Below, piece by piece: positions 21,725-31,263 of a DNA stretch of 64,000 nucleotides. Positions within the stretch are counted from its first letter, which is position 1. Every line of letters starts with the position of its first letter. The translations under genes were made by a program, and so were the position numbers. The notes beneath the pieces are model-generated. The model was not told the DNA's origin and made no database searches. It saw only the letters and a list, made by a program, of their open reading frames with translations. The DNA comes from an uncultured Rhizobiaceae group bacterium (GTDB lineage: Bacteria > Pseudomonadota > Alphaproteobacteria > Rhizobiales > Rhizobiaceae). The DNA lies in contig CALGMR010000005.1 in assembly GCA_937958815.1 (NCBI GenBank), positions 112,375 to 176,374 of the forward strand, read 5' to 3'.

Positions 21725-21740
21725 GCTGAATTCATTCAGC
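21725..21740. promoter_or_regulatory. Inverted repeat at the mlaE start
   Basis: GCTGAAT-TC-ATTCAGC, 7-bp perfect arms, lies 6-21 bases ahead of the first mlaE start codon and so overlaps where a ribosome would bind. No T-tract follows on either strand, so it is not an intrinsic terminator for hfq. An operator or a translation-controlling hairpin are both possible. Confidence 0.45.
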
Positions 21741-21766
21741 GTTCCATGAACTAAAAATCAGGCTAA

Positions 21767-22009
21767 TTATGTGTCAGACCCTTCATCGTCGAACATCAAA
21801 ACAGGTTCAGCTGGCATAATGGTCGAAATGGCATGTTTATAAACCAACTGGGAATGCCCATCGCGGCGGAGCAAAAGACAAAAATTATCAAACCACGTTA
21901 CAATGCCCGTCAACTTGACGCCATTGACCAAAAATATTGTGAGTGAAATTTTGTTTTTTCTAACGTTGTTTAGAAATGCATCTTGGAGATTTTGTTGTTT
22001 TTCGGCCAT
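21767..22009 (-). CDS. hfq: RNA chaperone Hfq
   Basis: Hfq is the hexameric Sm-like protein that pairs small RNAs with their targets; in rhizobia it is also needed for nitrogen-related control. The 80-residue protein has the full core: [13 protein letters not shown], the Sm1 motif through [22 protein letters not shown], and the Sm2 motif with YKHAISTI that forms the proximal RNA-binding rim. ATG 22009 has AGGA upstream; the frame extends eight more codons without support. In many rhizobia hfq is followed by hflX; here the next gene is mlaE. trkH lies 86 bases upstream on the same strand. Confidence 0.97.
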   Translation of the reverse strand: MAEKQQNLQDAFLNNVRKNKISLTIFLVNGVKLTGIVTWFDNFCLLLRRDGHSQLVYKHAISTIMPAEPVLMFDDEGSDT

Positions 22010-22095
22010 GCCGTTATTCCTTTTGCCGCACACTTTGGTCAGCCTATAGTGTCATTCCCAACGCCTCAATCAGAAAATGCAGTGTGTTCACCACT

Positions 22096-23565
22096 TCATC
22101 TGTTGAACCAATATTTGGTGCTTATCAGTGCTAACAGCACCAGAACTTCCAATCTGCCCAGTATCATCGTCAATATAAGAGCCAGTTTTCCCGTTGTCGT
22201 GAAGTCCGAATAAGCGGGCCAAGCCTCCGCGCCGGGCGCTGCCCATCCTGTTTCATATACAGGGCCAGCGGTTGCAAAAGCTGAGATTGTGGCACTCAAA
22301 GCGGCCTCAAAGGGAATGCCGGATGCGGCAACCGCAATGGAGAAGAAAGCAACAGTCAAAATCATGACCGTGAAGAAGCTCCAAATCGCCTTCATCAAAT
22401 CGATGTTGTAATCCTGTGTGCCGAATTTGGCTGGCTTCACGTTGTGGGGATAAATCAATCGCTCAATTTCGTTCCAAGACTGCACCAGCATGGCACCCAT
22501 GCGGTAATGTTTGAGGCCACCTGTTGTGGAATATGCGCTGCCACCGAGCAGGATGATGAACAAAACGACGATCAATGGTATAAGTGCGATCGTCCCTGGG
22601 CGCGTTTCAATTCCACTTGTGGCGACGAGAGAAGTTGCAACGAAAAAGCCCTCCAGAAGCGCTTTGCCCACAGCGTTTGCAGAAGGCGCACTGATCGCCA
22701 CAATGATCATCATGTAAATGAACGACAAAATGGCAATCAGCGCGATAACTGAATAACTCTCGCGGTGAGAGCTCAAACGTGACACGCTTCTGTCCACCAA
22801 CATTCGTTGCCAAAACACACTTGTGGCCCCCAGCAACAAAAACAGTGTCATTGTGAATATGCCGATGGAAGAGACATGGGTGTCCAAAGCGTCGTCGAAA
22901 GGCAAAAATCCACCTGTCGAGACAGCTGTCATGGCCAGTGTGACGGAATAGAATGCACGTGTGCCCGACATGAACAAGATTATCGAACATAGGACTGTCA
23001 TGGCGGTGTAAATTATGAAAATTTTAGAGACTGAACCAAATGCGCGAAGCTGAGTGCCGTCTCGGTTCAAATTGCCCAAATAGACGGAAGATCGGCTTGT
23101 CAGCCCACCGATGCGCATGGGGGCCACAATCAATAGCACCGTCATGAGGGCAAGAAAGCCACCAAACCATTGCAACTGGATACGCCAAAACAACAAACCT
23201 TGCGGCCATGATTCAACTGTCTTCAATATGCTGCCACCAGCCGTCGTAAGACCGGAGACGGCTTCAAACAGGCTGTCCAAGAATCCAAGCTGAGAAATGT
23301 CTGCTATAGGTATGGCGGCGAACAAGGGCAGCATGATCCAAATCGTGGTCAGCAATACGAGTTTGCCAACCTCGGGCAAACGGCTTTTTCGCTGCATGAC
23401 CGCCAGCACCAAACTTCCAAACATGAATGTTCCAAGAAGCAGATGTACGCCTAGTCGCTGTGCAACTTCGATTTCTCCCGCCAGCAGGCTCACAAATATT
23501 GGGCCCACAAGCGAAATGCACAATACGAGGCCAATGACCCCGAAATACAGCAGAATGAGGAGCAT
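22096..23565 (-). CDS. trkH: Trk potassium uptake membrane subunit TrkH
   Basis: TrkH is the potassium-translocating subunit of the Trk system, gated by TrkA. The 489-residue protein has the expected series of M1-P-M2 units with four filter glycine regions: VSGLTTAGGS, MTAVSTGGFLPF, VATSGIETRPG and FATAGPVYETG. The start ATG shares its A with the trkA stop (TAATG), so translation of trkA and trkH is coupled. Gene pair trkA-trkH next to ntrX is seen in several alphaproteobacteria. Potassium preference is inferred from family. Confidence 0.95.
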   Translation of the reverse strand: MLLILLYFGVIGLVLCISLVGPIFVSLLAGEIEVAQRLGVHLLLGTFMFGSLVLAVMQRKSRLPEVGKLVLLTTIWIMLPLFAAIPIADISQLGFLDSLFEAVSGLTTAGGSILKTVESWPQGLLFWRIQLQWFGGFLALMTVLLIVAPMRIGGLTSRSSVYLGNLNRDGTQLRAFGSVSKIFIIYTAMTVLCSIILFMSGTRAFYSVTLAMTAVSTGGFLPFDDALDTHVSSIGIFTMTLFLLLGATSVFWQRMLVDRSVSRLSSHRESYSVIALIAILSFIYMMIIVAISAPSANAVGKALLEGFFVATSLVATSGIETRPGTIALIPLIVVLFIILLGGSAYSTTGGLKHYRMGAMLVQSWNEIERLIYPHNVKPAKFGTQDYNIDLMKAIWSFFTVMILTVAFFSIAVAASGIPFEAALSATISAFATAGPVYETGWAAPGAEAWPAYSDFTTTGKLALILTMILGRLEVLVLLALISTKYWFNR

Positions 23566-24941
23566 TAGAAAAATTCCAAGCTGACCCGAAACATCTGTTC
23601 AACCTGGGACACGCGTTCTGCCGTTGCAAAAATGACAATTCTGTCTTTCGATTTCACGACAGTATCGCCATTGGGAACAATGGTTTCTTTGTCGCGATAG
23701 ATGGCCCCGATGCGGATTCCATCGGGCAAATCAAGTTCGCGCAAAGGCGTTCCCACCATCGTGGAGGTCTCTAGTGCCTCTGCCTCGATCACTTCAGCGG
23801 CACCGTTTTGAACTGAGTGCACGCCACGAATTCTCCCGCGACGAACATGTTGAAGAATTTTTGAAATCGTCACAGAGCGTGGGTTAATATGCGCATCAAT
23901 ACCCAGCGTTTTCGTGAATTCGTAATAGCTCGTGTTGTTCAACAACGTCATGTTGCTTTTTGCACCCAAACGTTTGGCCATGACGCTTGATAAAATGTTG
24001 ACTTGGTCATCATTGGTGAGCGCTACCATCAAGTCACAATGCTCAATATCGGCTTCCAACAAGATTTGTTGGTCCAAAACACTGCCGTGCAGAACCACTG
24101 TGCGAGTCAATTGATCTGCAACTGCGATGGCCCGCTCGCGAGAATTATCAACGATTTTAATGCGCGCTTGTGTTTGTCTTTTTTCCAACTCAGACGCTAC
24201 ATAAATGCCAATATTCCCACCGCCGCCAATCAATATGCGGCTTGCTGTCGGTTCTTCGTGGCCAAAAATGTTGAGCGTGCGGCGAACGCGGTCGCTTCTC
24301 ACGATCACATACGCCAAATCGCCAGCCATCATGGCGTCATTGGAATGGGGCACAAACAAGCGCCCTGCCCGCCAAAGCCCTACAACAACTGCTGAAAGAT
24401 CCGGGAACAATTCGCTCAACTGACCAAGCGGGGTATCGATAACGGGGCAATCATCCAAACACTCAATGGCGATCATCGCCACATCGTCGTCGGCAAAACG
24501 CACCACGTCTGTAGCGCCCGGCAATGCAATGCGGCGCAGAACCATTTCACCCACTTCGATTTCCGGCGAAATAATCACATCAATGGGCATGTGTTCACGC
24601 GAAAACAAATCGCGATAGTGGGATTGCAAATAGTTTTGTGCACGAATGCGCGCGACTTTTGTGGGCACACCAAAAAGGGAATGCGCAACCTGACAGGCCA
24701 CCATATTCACTTCGTCGTACAAGGTTACAGCGATGATCATGTCTGCGTCATCGGCACCAGCCGTTTGCAACACATCAGGCTGCGAACCGTGGCCTACAAA
24801 TCCACGCACATCCAGCTGATCTCGAATGGCTTGTACAAGTTCTGCAGAGTTGTCGATGACGGTGACATCGTTGCCTTCATTGGCCAAACGTTCGGCAATG
24901 CCGTAGCCAACTTGCCCTGCTCCGCAAATTATAACTTTCAT
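23565..24941 (-). CDS. trkA: Trk potassium regulatory subunit TrkA
   Basis: TrkA is the cytoplasmic nucleotide-binding ring that gates TrkH. The 458-residue protein is a tandem of two RCK units: the first starts MKVIICGAGQVGYGIA with the Rossmann GxGxxG and acidic strand end VTVIDNS; the second near residue 230 has ILIGGGGNIGIYVA and IKIVDNS. Each is followed by a TrkA-C domain, the last ending with VVKSKDRIVIFATAERV. It is 47 bases after ntrX, on the same strand, and overlaps trkH by one base. All elements are complete. Confidence 0.96.
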   Translation of the reverse strand: MKVIICGAGQVGYGIAERLANEGNDVTVIDNSAELVQAIRDQLDVRGFVGHGSQPDVLQTAGADDADMIIAVTLYDEVNMVACQVAHSLFGVPTKVARIRAQNYLQSHYRDLFSREHMPIDVIISPEIEVGEMVLRRIALPGATDVVRFADDDVAMIAIECLDDCPVIDTPLGQLSELFPDLSAVVVGLWRAGRLFVPHSNDAMMAGDLAYVIVRSDRVRRTLNIFGHEEPTASRILIGGGGNIGIYVASELEKRQTQARIKIVDNSRERAIAVADQLTRTVVLHGSVLDQQILLEADIEHCDLMVALTNDDQVNILSSVMAKRLGAKSNMTLLNNTSYYEFTKTLGIDAHINPRSVTISKILQHVRRGRIRGVHSVQNGAAEVIEAEALETSTMVGTPLRELDLPDGIRIGAIYRDKETIVPNGDTVVKSKDRIVIFATAERVSQVEQMFRVSLEFF

Positions 24942-24988
24942 GCGATTTCAGCCCCGCTCGGCAAATCAACTTGGATATTCGAAGTGAC

Positions 24989-26350
24989 TTATAGCCCAAG
25001 CGATTTCAATTTGCGATGCAAAGCGGATCTTTCCATTCCCACAAATGCAGCAGTCTTCGAAATATTGCCCCCAAACCGTGTGATTTGAGCCAACAAATAG
25101 TCGCGTTCAAACACTTCGCGCGCCTCTCGTAAAGGCATAGACATGATGTGATCATCGCCCATTCCCGGCGTTTTCGGCAACATATCACTGATTTCACCAG
25201 GCAATTTGTCCGCGGTGACCGCTTCCTCGTCATCCCCACGGTTCAAGATCATCAAGCGTTCAACATTGTTGCGCAATTGACGCAGATTTCCTGGCCATGA
25301 ATGTGCTTCCAGCACCGCCATCGCATCTTGGCCAATTCGGCACGCTTTTACGCCCGTTTGAGCCTCAATTTGAGACATGAAAGCCTCGATCAGCGGGCGA
25401 ATATCTTCTCTGCGATCAGACAATGATGGCACTTGAATAGGTACAACGGCCAAGCGGTGGAACAAGTCCTCGCGGAATTCTCCCTCCGCAATGCGTTCTT
25501 CTAAATCAATGGAGGTGGACGACAAGACCCGCACGTCTACAGCCACCTTTTTGTTGCCACCCACCCGTTCGAATTTTTGTTCTACCAACACTCTTAGAAT
25601 TTTGTTTTGGGTGTCCTTGGGCATTTCGGCCACTTCGTCCAACAGCAATGTTCCATTGTGGGCTTCTTCAAGCGCACCGACCTTTGCTTCTTGTCCGTTG
25701 GATGATTCAACTCCAAACAGCTCTGTTTCCATATTGTCTGCTGTGATGGCAGCTGCATTGATGACAACAAACGGGCCATTGGCGCGGTTGGACTGCTGAT
25801 GGATTGCACGAGCGACCATTTCTTTGCCAGACCCCGAAGGTCCGATGATCATAATACGCGAATTGGTTTGGGCGACCTTATCAATGTTGGAACGCAATTG
25901 AGACATTGAAGCCGACGTTCCAATCATATCGGGCATGTCAGGTGTTTTACGCTCGAGCTCTTTAACTTGTTTTCGAAGTCCGGCTGTTTCCAACGCACGC
26001 TCGGCAATCAGAATGAGGCGATCAGCTTTGAAGGGCTTTTCGATATAGTCGTATGCGCCGCGACGAATGGCCGAAACAGCCGTTTCAATATTGCCATGAC
26101 CAGATATGACAACCACCGGTAAACCAGGGTGTTGTTCTTGAATCACATCCAAAAGTTCCAACCCGTCAAGCTTGCTGCCTTGCAACCAGATATCGAGAAA
26201 AATCATGGAAGGACGACGGTCTGATATTTCTGCCAGTGCGCTATCGCTGTCGCCGGCCATCCGCGTTTCGTGGCCTTCGTCTTCTAAAAGTCCTGCGACA
26301 AGATTGCGAATATCTGCTTCATCATCCACGACAAGAATATCAGATGCCAT
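24989..26350 (-). CDS. ntrX: NtrX-type response regulator
   Basis: NtrX is the partner of sensor NtrY and influences nitrogen, respiration and envelope genes. The 453-residue protein has a receiver domain with DD at 9-10, phospho-acceptor Asp53 in IFLDIW and Lys in EKPFKAD; an AAA domain with Walker A GPSGSGKE (170-177) and LLLDEVAEM; and a Fis-type helix-turn-helix at the C-terminus (ISKTAAFVGMERSALHRKL). Between LFG (211-213) and LLLDE the GAFTGA loop that contacts sigma-54 is absent, unlike the neighbouring NtrC. ATG 26350 follows GAGG and overlaps the ntrY end by 11 bases. It probably regulates without sigma-54. Confidence 0.95.
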   Translation of the reverse strand: MASDILVVDDEADIRNLVAGLLEDEGHETRMAGDSDSALAEISDRRPSMIFLDIWLQGSKLDGLELLDVIQEQHPGLPVVVISGHGNIETAVSAIRRGAYDYIEKPFKADRLILIAERALETAGLRKQVKELERKTPDMPDMIGTSASMSQLRSNIDKVAQTNSRIMIIGPSGSGKEMVARAIHQQSNRANGPFVVINAAAITADNMETELFGVESSNGQEAKVGALEEAHNGTLLLDEVAEMPKDTQNKILRVLVEQKFERVGGNKKVAVDVRVLSSTSIDLEERIAEGEFREDLFHRLAVVPIQVPSLSDRREDIRPLIEAFMSQIEAQTGVKACRIGQDAMAVLEAHSWPGNLRQLRNNVERLMILNRGDDEEAVTADKLPGEISDMLPKTPGMGDDHIMSMPLREAREVFERDYLLAQITRFGGNISKTAAFVGMERSALHRKLKSLGL

Positions 26351-28574
26351 TTTCAAGTTCCTCACCTATGGGGTCGGCCGTATTTGTTTGAATTGCATAT
26401 GGAATTGTGATGCGCATCATTGCGCCACGCCCACCGCTTGCCACAGCGGGTGCGTCCAGCAGCTCAATTCGACCTTTGTGTTCTTCTAAAATTTTGCCAA
26501 CGATGGCCAAGCCCAAACCTGTCCCTTTTTCGCGGGTGGTCATATAAGGTTCAAGCAATCGTTGTCGGTTTTCTTCTGGCAGCCCCTTGCCGTTATCAAT
26601 TACTTCAACAATGTGCGACATATCTGCGCTACGATAATTCACTTCGATGGTTGGTTGTTCGTCACCCTCGTAAGAAACGCCTTCGATTGCCTCTGTGGCG
26701 TTTTTGATGACATTGCCGAATGCTTGTCCCAACAGTCTGCTATCAAACATTGCTGGTATGGGGTCTTCACCCATATTGACTTCAAAATGAATTTCCGGAT
26801 GTCCAACTTTTAACAAGAACACGGCTTCGTTTACTGGCTCACGAAGATCACCCGTTGTTATTGTCGGTTTGGGCATGCGGGCGAATGAAGAAAACTCGTC
26901 GACCATGCGACCGATGTCAGACACTTGGCGGATAATGGTCTCCGTGCACTGATCAAAGACTTCTCGATCTTCCGTGATGACTTTGCCGTAACGCCTGCGG
27001 ATACGTTCTGCGGACAGTTGGATCGGCGTCAGCGGGTTTTTGATTTCATGGGCAATTCTGCGCGCTACATCTGCCCAAGCGGAGCTTCTTTGAGCCGTTA
27101 CAAGATCAGTAATGTCATCAATCGTAACGACAAAAGATCTTTCTTGAATTGATCGGTCGTCATCTGACGAAACCTGTACATTCAAAGTTGTTTGTTGACC
27201 TTCTCGGAAAATGGAAATCTGTTTTCGATATGTGCTTCTTCCAGACTTTGCCGCTTCCTTCACCACGCCCATAAGTTCTGGCGTGACCTCATCCAAAGGC
27301 CTGCCGACAAGATCGTCTTCAGACGCGCCAAGAAGCTGAACGGCAGAAGTGTTTGCAATCGACAATCGACCTTCCGCACTGACGCCAATAACACCTGCGG
27401 TAACGCCAGATAAAACCGCCTCGGTAAATCGGCGTCGTCTGTCGGTTTGTTCCTGATTGTCCAGAATTTCATCGCGCTGTGTCCGCAATTCGCTGGTCAT
27501 GGAATTGAAAGTTTCCGTCAATGAACGCAAATCGCCCTCTGACCGCGATGACGGAACAAGGACAGATAAATTGCCTGTAGAGACTTCATCGGCGGCAGAT
27601 ATAAGTCTGCGAATAGGCGCAACAAGCCTGTCAGCAACAGCAATTCCCATCCAGATGGCCGACAGTAGAATTGTCAGACAAATGCCCACATACAAAAGCG
27701 CAAATGCGATTTGCAGTGGCAAACGACCACTTTCGAGGCTTTTATATTCGTCTGTGATTTCCGACATGAGTTGAATTGAGTTCAAAACTGTCGGGTCAAC
27801 TTCTGTCAGAGCAAAGAAATAAACTCCGTCACCCCACCGGTTCATTTTGAACGCACACAAAGCCAAGTTTTGTGTTTTTGGTGTCAAACAGGAAGGTCTG
27901 CCATCACTTGCCGACTGCAATAAATCCACGGGCGCCTTGGGCAATCGATCTATGCCAGGAAGTTTTGCTTCAACCACAACTGTTCCATCTTGCTGAACCA
28001 CACTTGCGCCGGACAATCCGCGTGCTCTGGCTTGTCCGGTCATGAGACCCTCGAAGCCCAAACGGTCCAAAACAAGGCGAGACCGATTTCGGTTTAAAAA
28101 CTGTCCCATACTCACAGTATGGTTGTTCAAGCTTGTTGTTGCTTCCAAGACATATGATTCAGCAACGCTGATTGAACTGTCGACAATGGTCCGTGTGCGG
28201 GTATCAAAAATGCGGTCCAAGCCAAGATCAAGGGTAATACCGGCCACAATAGCCACGATAATAGCTGGAAATGCGGCAACAACTCCAAAAAGACCGACAA
28301 TGCGAATATGCATACGCGCAGCCGCCCGACCCCGCTTGCGCGCCAATACAAGGGTGCGCACTTCTCGCCCCACAAGAAACAACATCAACGCAATAAAGCA
28401 GGCATTGATCCCGAGTACGGTGAGAATGACGGTTTCTGACGGTTCAATGGGCGTGAGGCCCAGCAGAATTGTAAATGAAATTGCACCAAACAGAATCGCA
28501 AGAAGAACGATAATGACGCCAAAACGACGTGCGTAATGAAGTGTGCCTAAGCCTTCTGGCTTGGCGTCCTGCAT
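26340..28574 (-). CDS. ntrY: NtrY-type sensor histidine kinase
   Basis: NtrY phosphorylates NtrX in response to a signal thought to involve nitrogen or redox state. The roughly 744-residue protein has four membrane segments (near residues 18-40, 47-69, 90-115 and 288-314) enclosing a periplasmic sensor of about 170 residues, then HAMP, a PAS domain, and the kinase: H-box [20 protein letters not shown] with phospho-His509, N-box GNVIKNATEAI, DNGKGLP and GTGLGLAIV. ATG 28574 is preferred for its AAGGA at good distance; ATG 28607 is an in-frame alternative. The 144 bases before it, after ntrC, could contain a separate ntrYX promoter. Confidence 0.95.
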   Translation of the reverse strand: MQDAKPEGLGTLHYARRFGVIIVLLAILFGAISFTILLGLTPIEPSETVILTVLGINACFIALMLFLVGREVRTLVLARKRGRAAARMHIRIVGLFGVVAAFPAIIVAIVAGITLDLGLDRIFDTRTRTIVDSSISVAESYVLEATTSLNNHTVSMGQFLNRNRSRLVLDRLGFEGLMTGQARARGLSGASVVQQDGTVVVEAKLPGIDRLPKAPVDLLQSASDGRPSCLTPKTQNLALCAFKMNRWGDGVYFFALTEVDPTVLNSIQLMSEITDEYKSLESGRLPLQIAFALLYVGICLTILLSAIWMGIAVADRLVAPIRRLISAADEVSTGNLSVLVPSSRSEGDLRSLTETFNSMTSELRTQRDEILDNQEQTDRRRRFTEAVLSGVTAGVIGVSAEGRLSIANTSAVQLLGASEDDLVGRPLDEVTPELMGVVKEAAKSGRSTYRKQISIFREGQQTTLNVQVSSDDDRSIQERSFVVTIDDITDLVTAQRSSAWADVARRIAHEIKNPLTPIQLSAERIRRRYGKVITEDREVFDQCTETIIRQVSDIGRMVDEFSSFARMPKPTITTGDLREPVNEAVFLLKVGHPEIHFEVNMGEDPIPAMFDSRLLGQAFGNVIKNATEAIEGVSYEGDEQPTIEVNYRSADMSHIVEVIDNGKGLPEENRQRLLEPYMTTREKGTGLGLAIVGKILEEHKGRIELLDAPAVASGGRGAMMRITIPYAIQTNTADPIGEELENGI

Positions 28575-28718
28575 TGGTTGTCCTTCAGTGATATCTAGTG
28601 CGACCATCAATTGAATCGAGATTTACGAGCTGTTGCCATTGTGCAACAAAATGTGGCGCAAATGCAACAACTGGAAGGTGCGCACATCAATTTCCAAAGT
28701 CACATTCGTGTCAGTTCG

Positions 28719-30158
28719 TTAGCCCAATCCTTTGATGACATTCAAATCCAACTCTTTGATCTTCTTACGAAGTGTGTTGCGGTTTAATCCCAACACTTTG
28801 GCAGCTTGAATTTGGTTGCCCCTTGTCGCCTTTAACGTTGTCAAAATGAGAGGTTCTTCCATCTGGTGCAGCACGGTTTGATAGAGATCATCGATAGGTG
28901 TTTCCTGGCTGTGGTCTTCCAACAACTGAGAAGCCAAAAGCGCCACTGAAGTCTGCAAACTTTGGTTTGAGCTTGTAGATTGCTCCCCAATCGACTGATT
29001 TGATCGATTTGCTTGCAACTCGCCATCGATCAGGTCTGCAGAAATCGTGTCTTGCGGATAAAGAGCACTCAAGCGTTGAATAAGGTTTTCCAATTCACGT
29101 ACATTGCCCGGCCAAGAATGCTGTTTCAAACGATCAAACGCTGCCTTGTCCAGTTTCTTGCTTGCGAGACCTTGCGCAACATTTTCGCTGAAAAAGTGGC
29201 GCACGAGATCGGGAATATCTTGCCCTCGTTCCCGCAATGGTGGCAGGCGAAGTGGCACAACGTTTAGACGGTAGAACAAATCTTCACGAAACAACCCCTT
29301 TCGGATTAATTCGGCCAAATCCTGGTGGGTTGCCGCAACAATGCGCACATCGGTGGAAATGGGAGTACGCCCGCCGACAGTGGTGTATTCGCCCTCTTGA
29401 AGAACGCGCAGCAATCTGGTTTGTGCTTCCATGGGCATATCGCCAATTTCATCCAGAAATAGCGTGCCGCCATTGGCTTGTTCAAAGCGGCCAGAGGAAC
29501 GTGAGTTCGCACCCGTGAAAGCGCCTTTCTCGTGCCCGAACAATTCGCTCTCGATTAAATCCTTTGGAATGGCAGCCATGTTGATTGCCACGAACGGCCC
29601 ATTTTTACGCTTGCCGAATTGATGCAGCGCCTTGGCAACAAGTTCTTTGCCTGTGCCGCTTTCTCCGTTGATCATGACAGTTAGATCAGTTTGGGTCATG
29701 CGGGCGATCACGCGATAGATTTCCTGCATCGCCTGTGAACGGCCCACCAGAGGCATGGACAAGCCATTGTCTTCGCTTTGCTCTTCTTCGACTTCTGCGG
29801 TCTGTGCCAAAGCCCGTTCAACAGTGCCGATAAGTTCCTTCAGATCAAACGGTTTTGGCAGATAGTCATACGCGCCTTTTTCGGTGGCAGTAATCGCAGT
29901 CATGAAAGTGTTTTGCGCACTCATAACGATCACTGGGACTTCTGGCCGTGCACGTTTAATGCGCGGGAGAACATCAAAAATGTTTTCATCGGGCATCACA
30001 ACGTCAGTGATGATCACATCGCCATCGCCTGCTGAAACCCAACGCCAAAGCGTGGACGCATTGGACGTAACCCGAACTTCATACCCCTCACGCGACAACG
30101 CATGAGATAGGACTGTGCGAATGGCAGCATCGTCATCGGCGATTAAAATCTCAGGCAT
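28719..30158 (-). CDS. ntrC: Nitrogen regulator NtrC
   Basis: NtrC, phosphorylated by NtrB, activates sigma-54 promoters such as glnA and glnK when nitrogen is limiting. The 480-residue protein has the receiver (DDD at 8-10, phospho-Asp52 in ITDVVMP), an AAA domain with Walker A GESGTGKE (165-172), the sigma-54 loop GAFTGA (212-217), Walker [11 protein letters not shown] and a Fis-type helix-turn-helix ([18 protein letters not shown]) at the end. ATG 30158 gives the family start [10 protein letters not shown] and follows AAGGGG; it overlaps the ntrB end by 8 bases, so the pair is translationally coupled. Confidence 0.97.
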   Translation of the reverse strand: MPEILIADDDAAIRTVLSHALSREGYEVRVTSNASTLWRWVSAGDGDVIITDVVMPDENIFDVLPRIKRARPEVPVIVMSAQNTFMTAITATEKGAYDYLPKPFDLKELIGTVERALAQTAEVEEEQSEDNGLSMPLVGRSQAMQEIYRVIARMTQTDLTVMINGESGTGKELVAKALHQFGKRKNGPFVAINMAAIPKDLIESELFGHEKGAFTGANSRSSGRFEQANGGTLFLDEIGDMPMEAQTRLLRVLQEGEYTTVGGRTPISTDVRIVAATHQDLAELIRKGLFREDLFYRLNVVPLRLPPLRERGQDIPDLVRHFFSENVAQGLASKKLDKAAFDRLKQHSWPGNVRELENLIQRLSALYPQDTISADLIDGELQANRSNQSIGEQSTSSNQSLQTSVALLASQLLEDHSQETPIDDLYQTVLHQMEEPLILTTLKATRGNQIQAAKVLGLNRNTLRKKIKELDLNVIKGLG

Positions 30159-31263
30159 TTTTGGCCCCTTTTTCATCGTCCTGCATTTTCCACATGGGCA
30201 ACAAAATTTCGAACGTCGTGCCTTTTGATGAACTTTCGCAAGACACGATGCCTCCGTGATCGCCGACAATTTTAGCTACAAGGGCCAGTCCTAGACCCGA
30301 TCCATTTTGTTTTGTGGTGACAAAAGGGTCGAACATATAAGCACGCATATCTTCTGGAACGCCCGAACCGTTATCTTGTATTGTCAATGAAATCGGCAGT
30401 GACACGCGTTGTTTCGATCCTGCGGCAGCAATCCGCATGCCCGGGCGAAACGCCGTTGTGATGGAAAGTTTTGCATCGTCTTTTCCAACCATCGCTTCAC
30501 AGGCATTTTTGATCAGGTTTAAAACGATCTGAATAAGTTGGTCTCTGTTGCCCATAACGGGCGGCAGTGATGGATCATACAATTCATGAAAGCTCACCGA
30601 CTTTGCAAAGCTGTTCGCAGCCAGAATTTTCACATGTTCCAGAACGGAGTGAATATTGACGGGGTCGCGCTCGATTGGTCGCTCGTCTGAAAAGACCTCC
30701 ATGCGATCAACCAATCGAACGATGCGATCGGTCTCGTCGGTGATCAATTTCGTCAATGCACGATCATCTTCATCGCTGTGGGTTTCAAGCAGCTGAGCCG
30801 CACCACGAATACCAGCCAAGGGATTTTTGATTTCATGGGCCAACATGGCGGCCAATCCGGTCACCGTTCTGGCGGCGCCTCGGTGCGTCAATTGACGGTC
30901 CATTGTTTCTGCCATGGACTTCACCTGTAGCATCACAATCACACTTTCGGGGTCTTCCGCCACCGGCCCCACATAGACATCTACCCAATTTTCTTCACCA
31001 AGCCGTGGGGATGAGACATCCACGCGGTATTCGCTGACAGGCGTTCCAGACGCTCTCACCTGTTCAATCAGGTTCGTCATCGGGGTGTTTTCAAGCAGGT
31101 ACCAACTGAATTGACGTTTGCGCATGACATTAAAGCTGGACCTGAAAAACACTTCAGCTGCAGAATTGGCAAATGCGAAACATCCATCTGCGCCCACTAC
31201 AAATACGGGATGCGGCAGCGCGCTAAGAACCGAAACGGCCAAATCGTTGTTTTCTACCATCAT
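30151..31263 (-). CDS. ntrB: Nitrogen sensor kinase/phosphatase NtrB
   Basis: NtrB is the soluble sensor that, under PII control, phosphorylates or dephosphorylates NtrC. The 370-residue protein has an N-terminal PAS domain (about 10-110, [18 protein letters not shown]), then the H-box [20 protein letters not shown] with phospho-His143, the N-box [23 protein letters not shown] and the GSGLGLALV lid. There are no membrane spans. Its ATG 31263 overlaps the dusB stop by 4 bases (ATGA); dusB-ntrB-ntrC is the classical alphaproteobacterial nifR3-ntrBC operon. Confidence 0.97.
   Translation of the reverse strand: MMVENNDLAVSVLSALPHPVFVVGADGCFAFANSAAEVFFRSSFNVMRKRQFSWYLLENTPMTNLIEQVRASGTPVSEYRVDVSSPRLGEENWVDVYVGPVAEDPESVIVMLQVKSMAETMDRQLTHRGAARTVTGLAAMLAHEIKNPLAGIRGAAQLLETHSDEDDRALTKLITDETDRIVRLVDRMEVFSDERPIERDPVNIHSVLEHVKILAANSFAKSVSFHELYDPSLPPVMGNRDQLIQIVLNLIKNACEAMVGKDDAKLSITTAFRPGMRIAAAGSKQRVSLPISLTIQDNGSGVPEDMRAYMFDPFVTTKQNGSGLGLALVAKIVGDHGGIVSCESSSKGTTFEILLPMWKMQDDEKGAKNA

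Noticed and set aside
28641..28672. GCAAC-rich repeats before ntrY considered as a repeat array
   Set aside because: Only irregular, short words; no consistent unit.
28611..28718. TGGC/TTGCA-like words before ntrY considered as a sigma-54 promoter
   Set aside because: The GG and GC elements do not have the -24/-12 order and spacing on the strand of ntrY.
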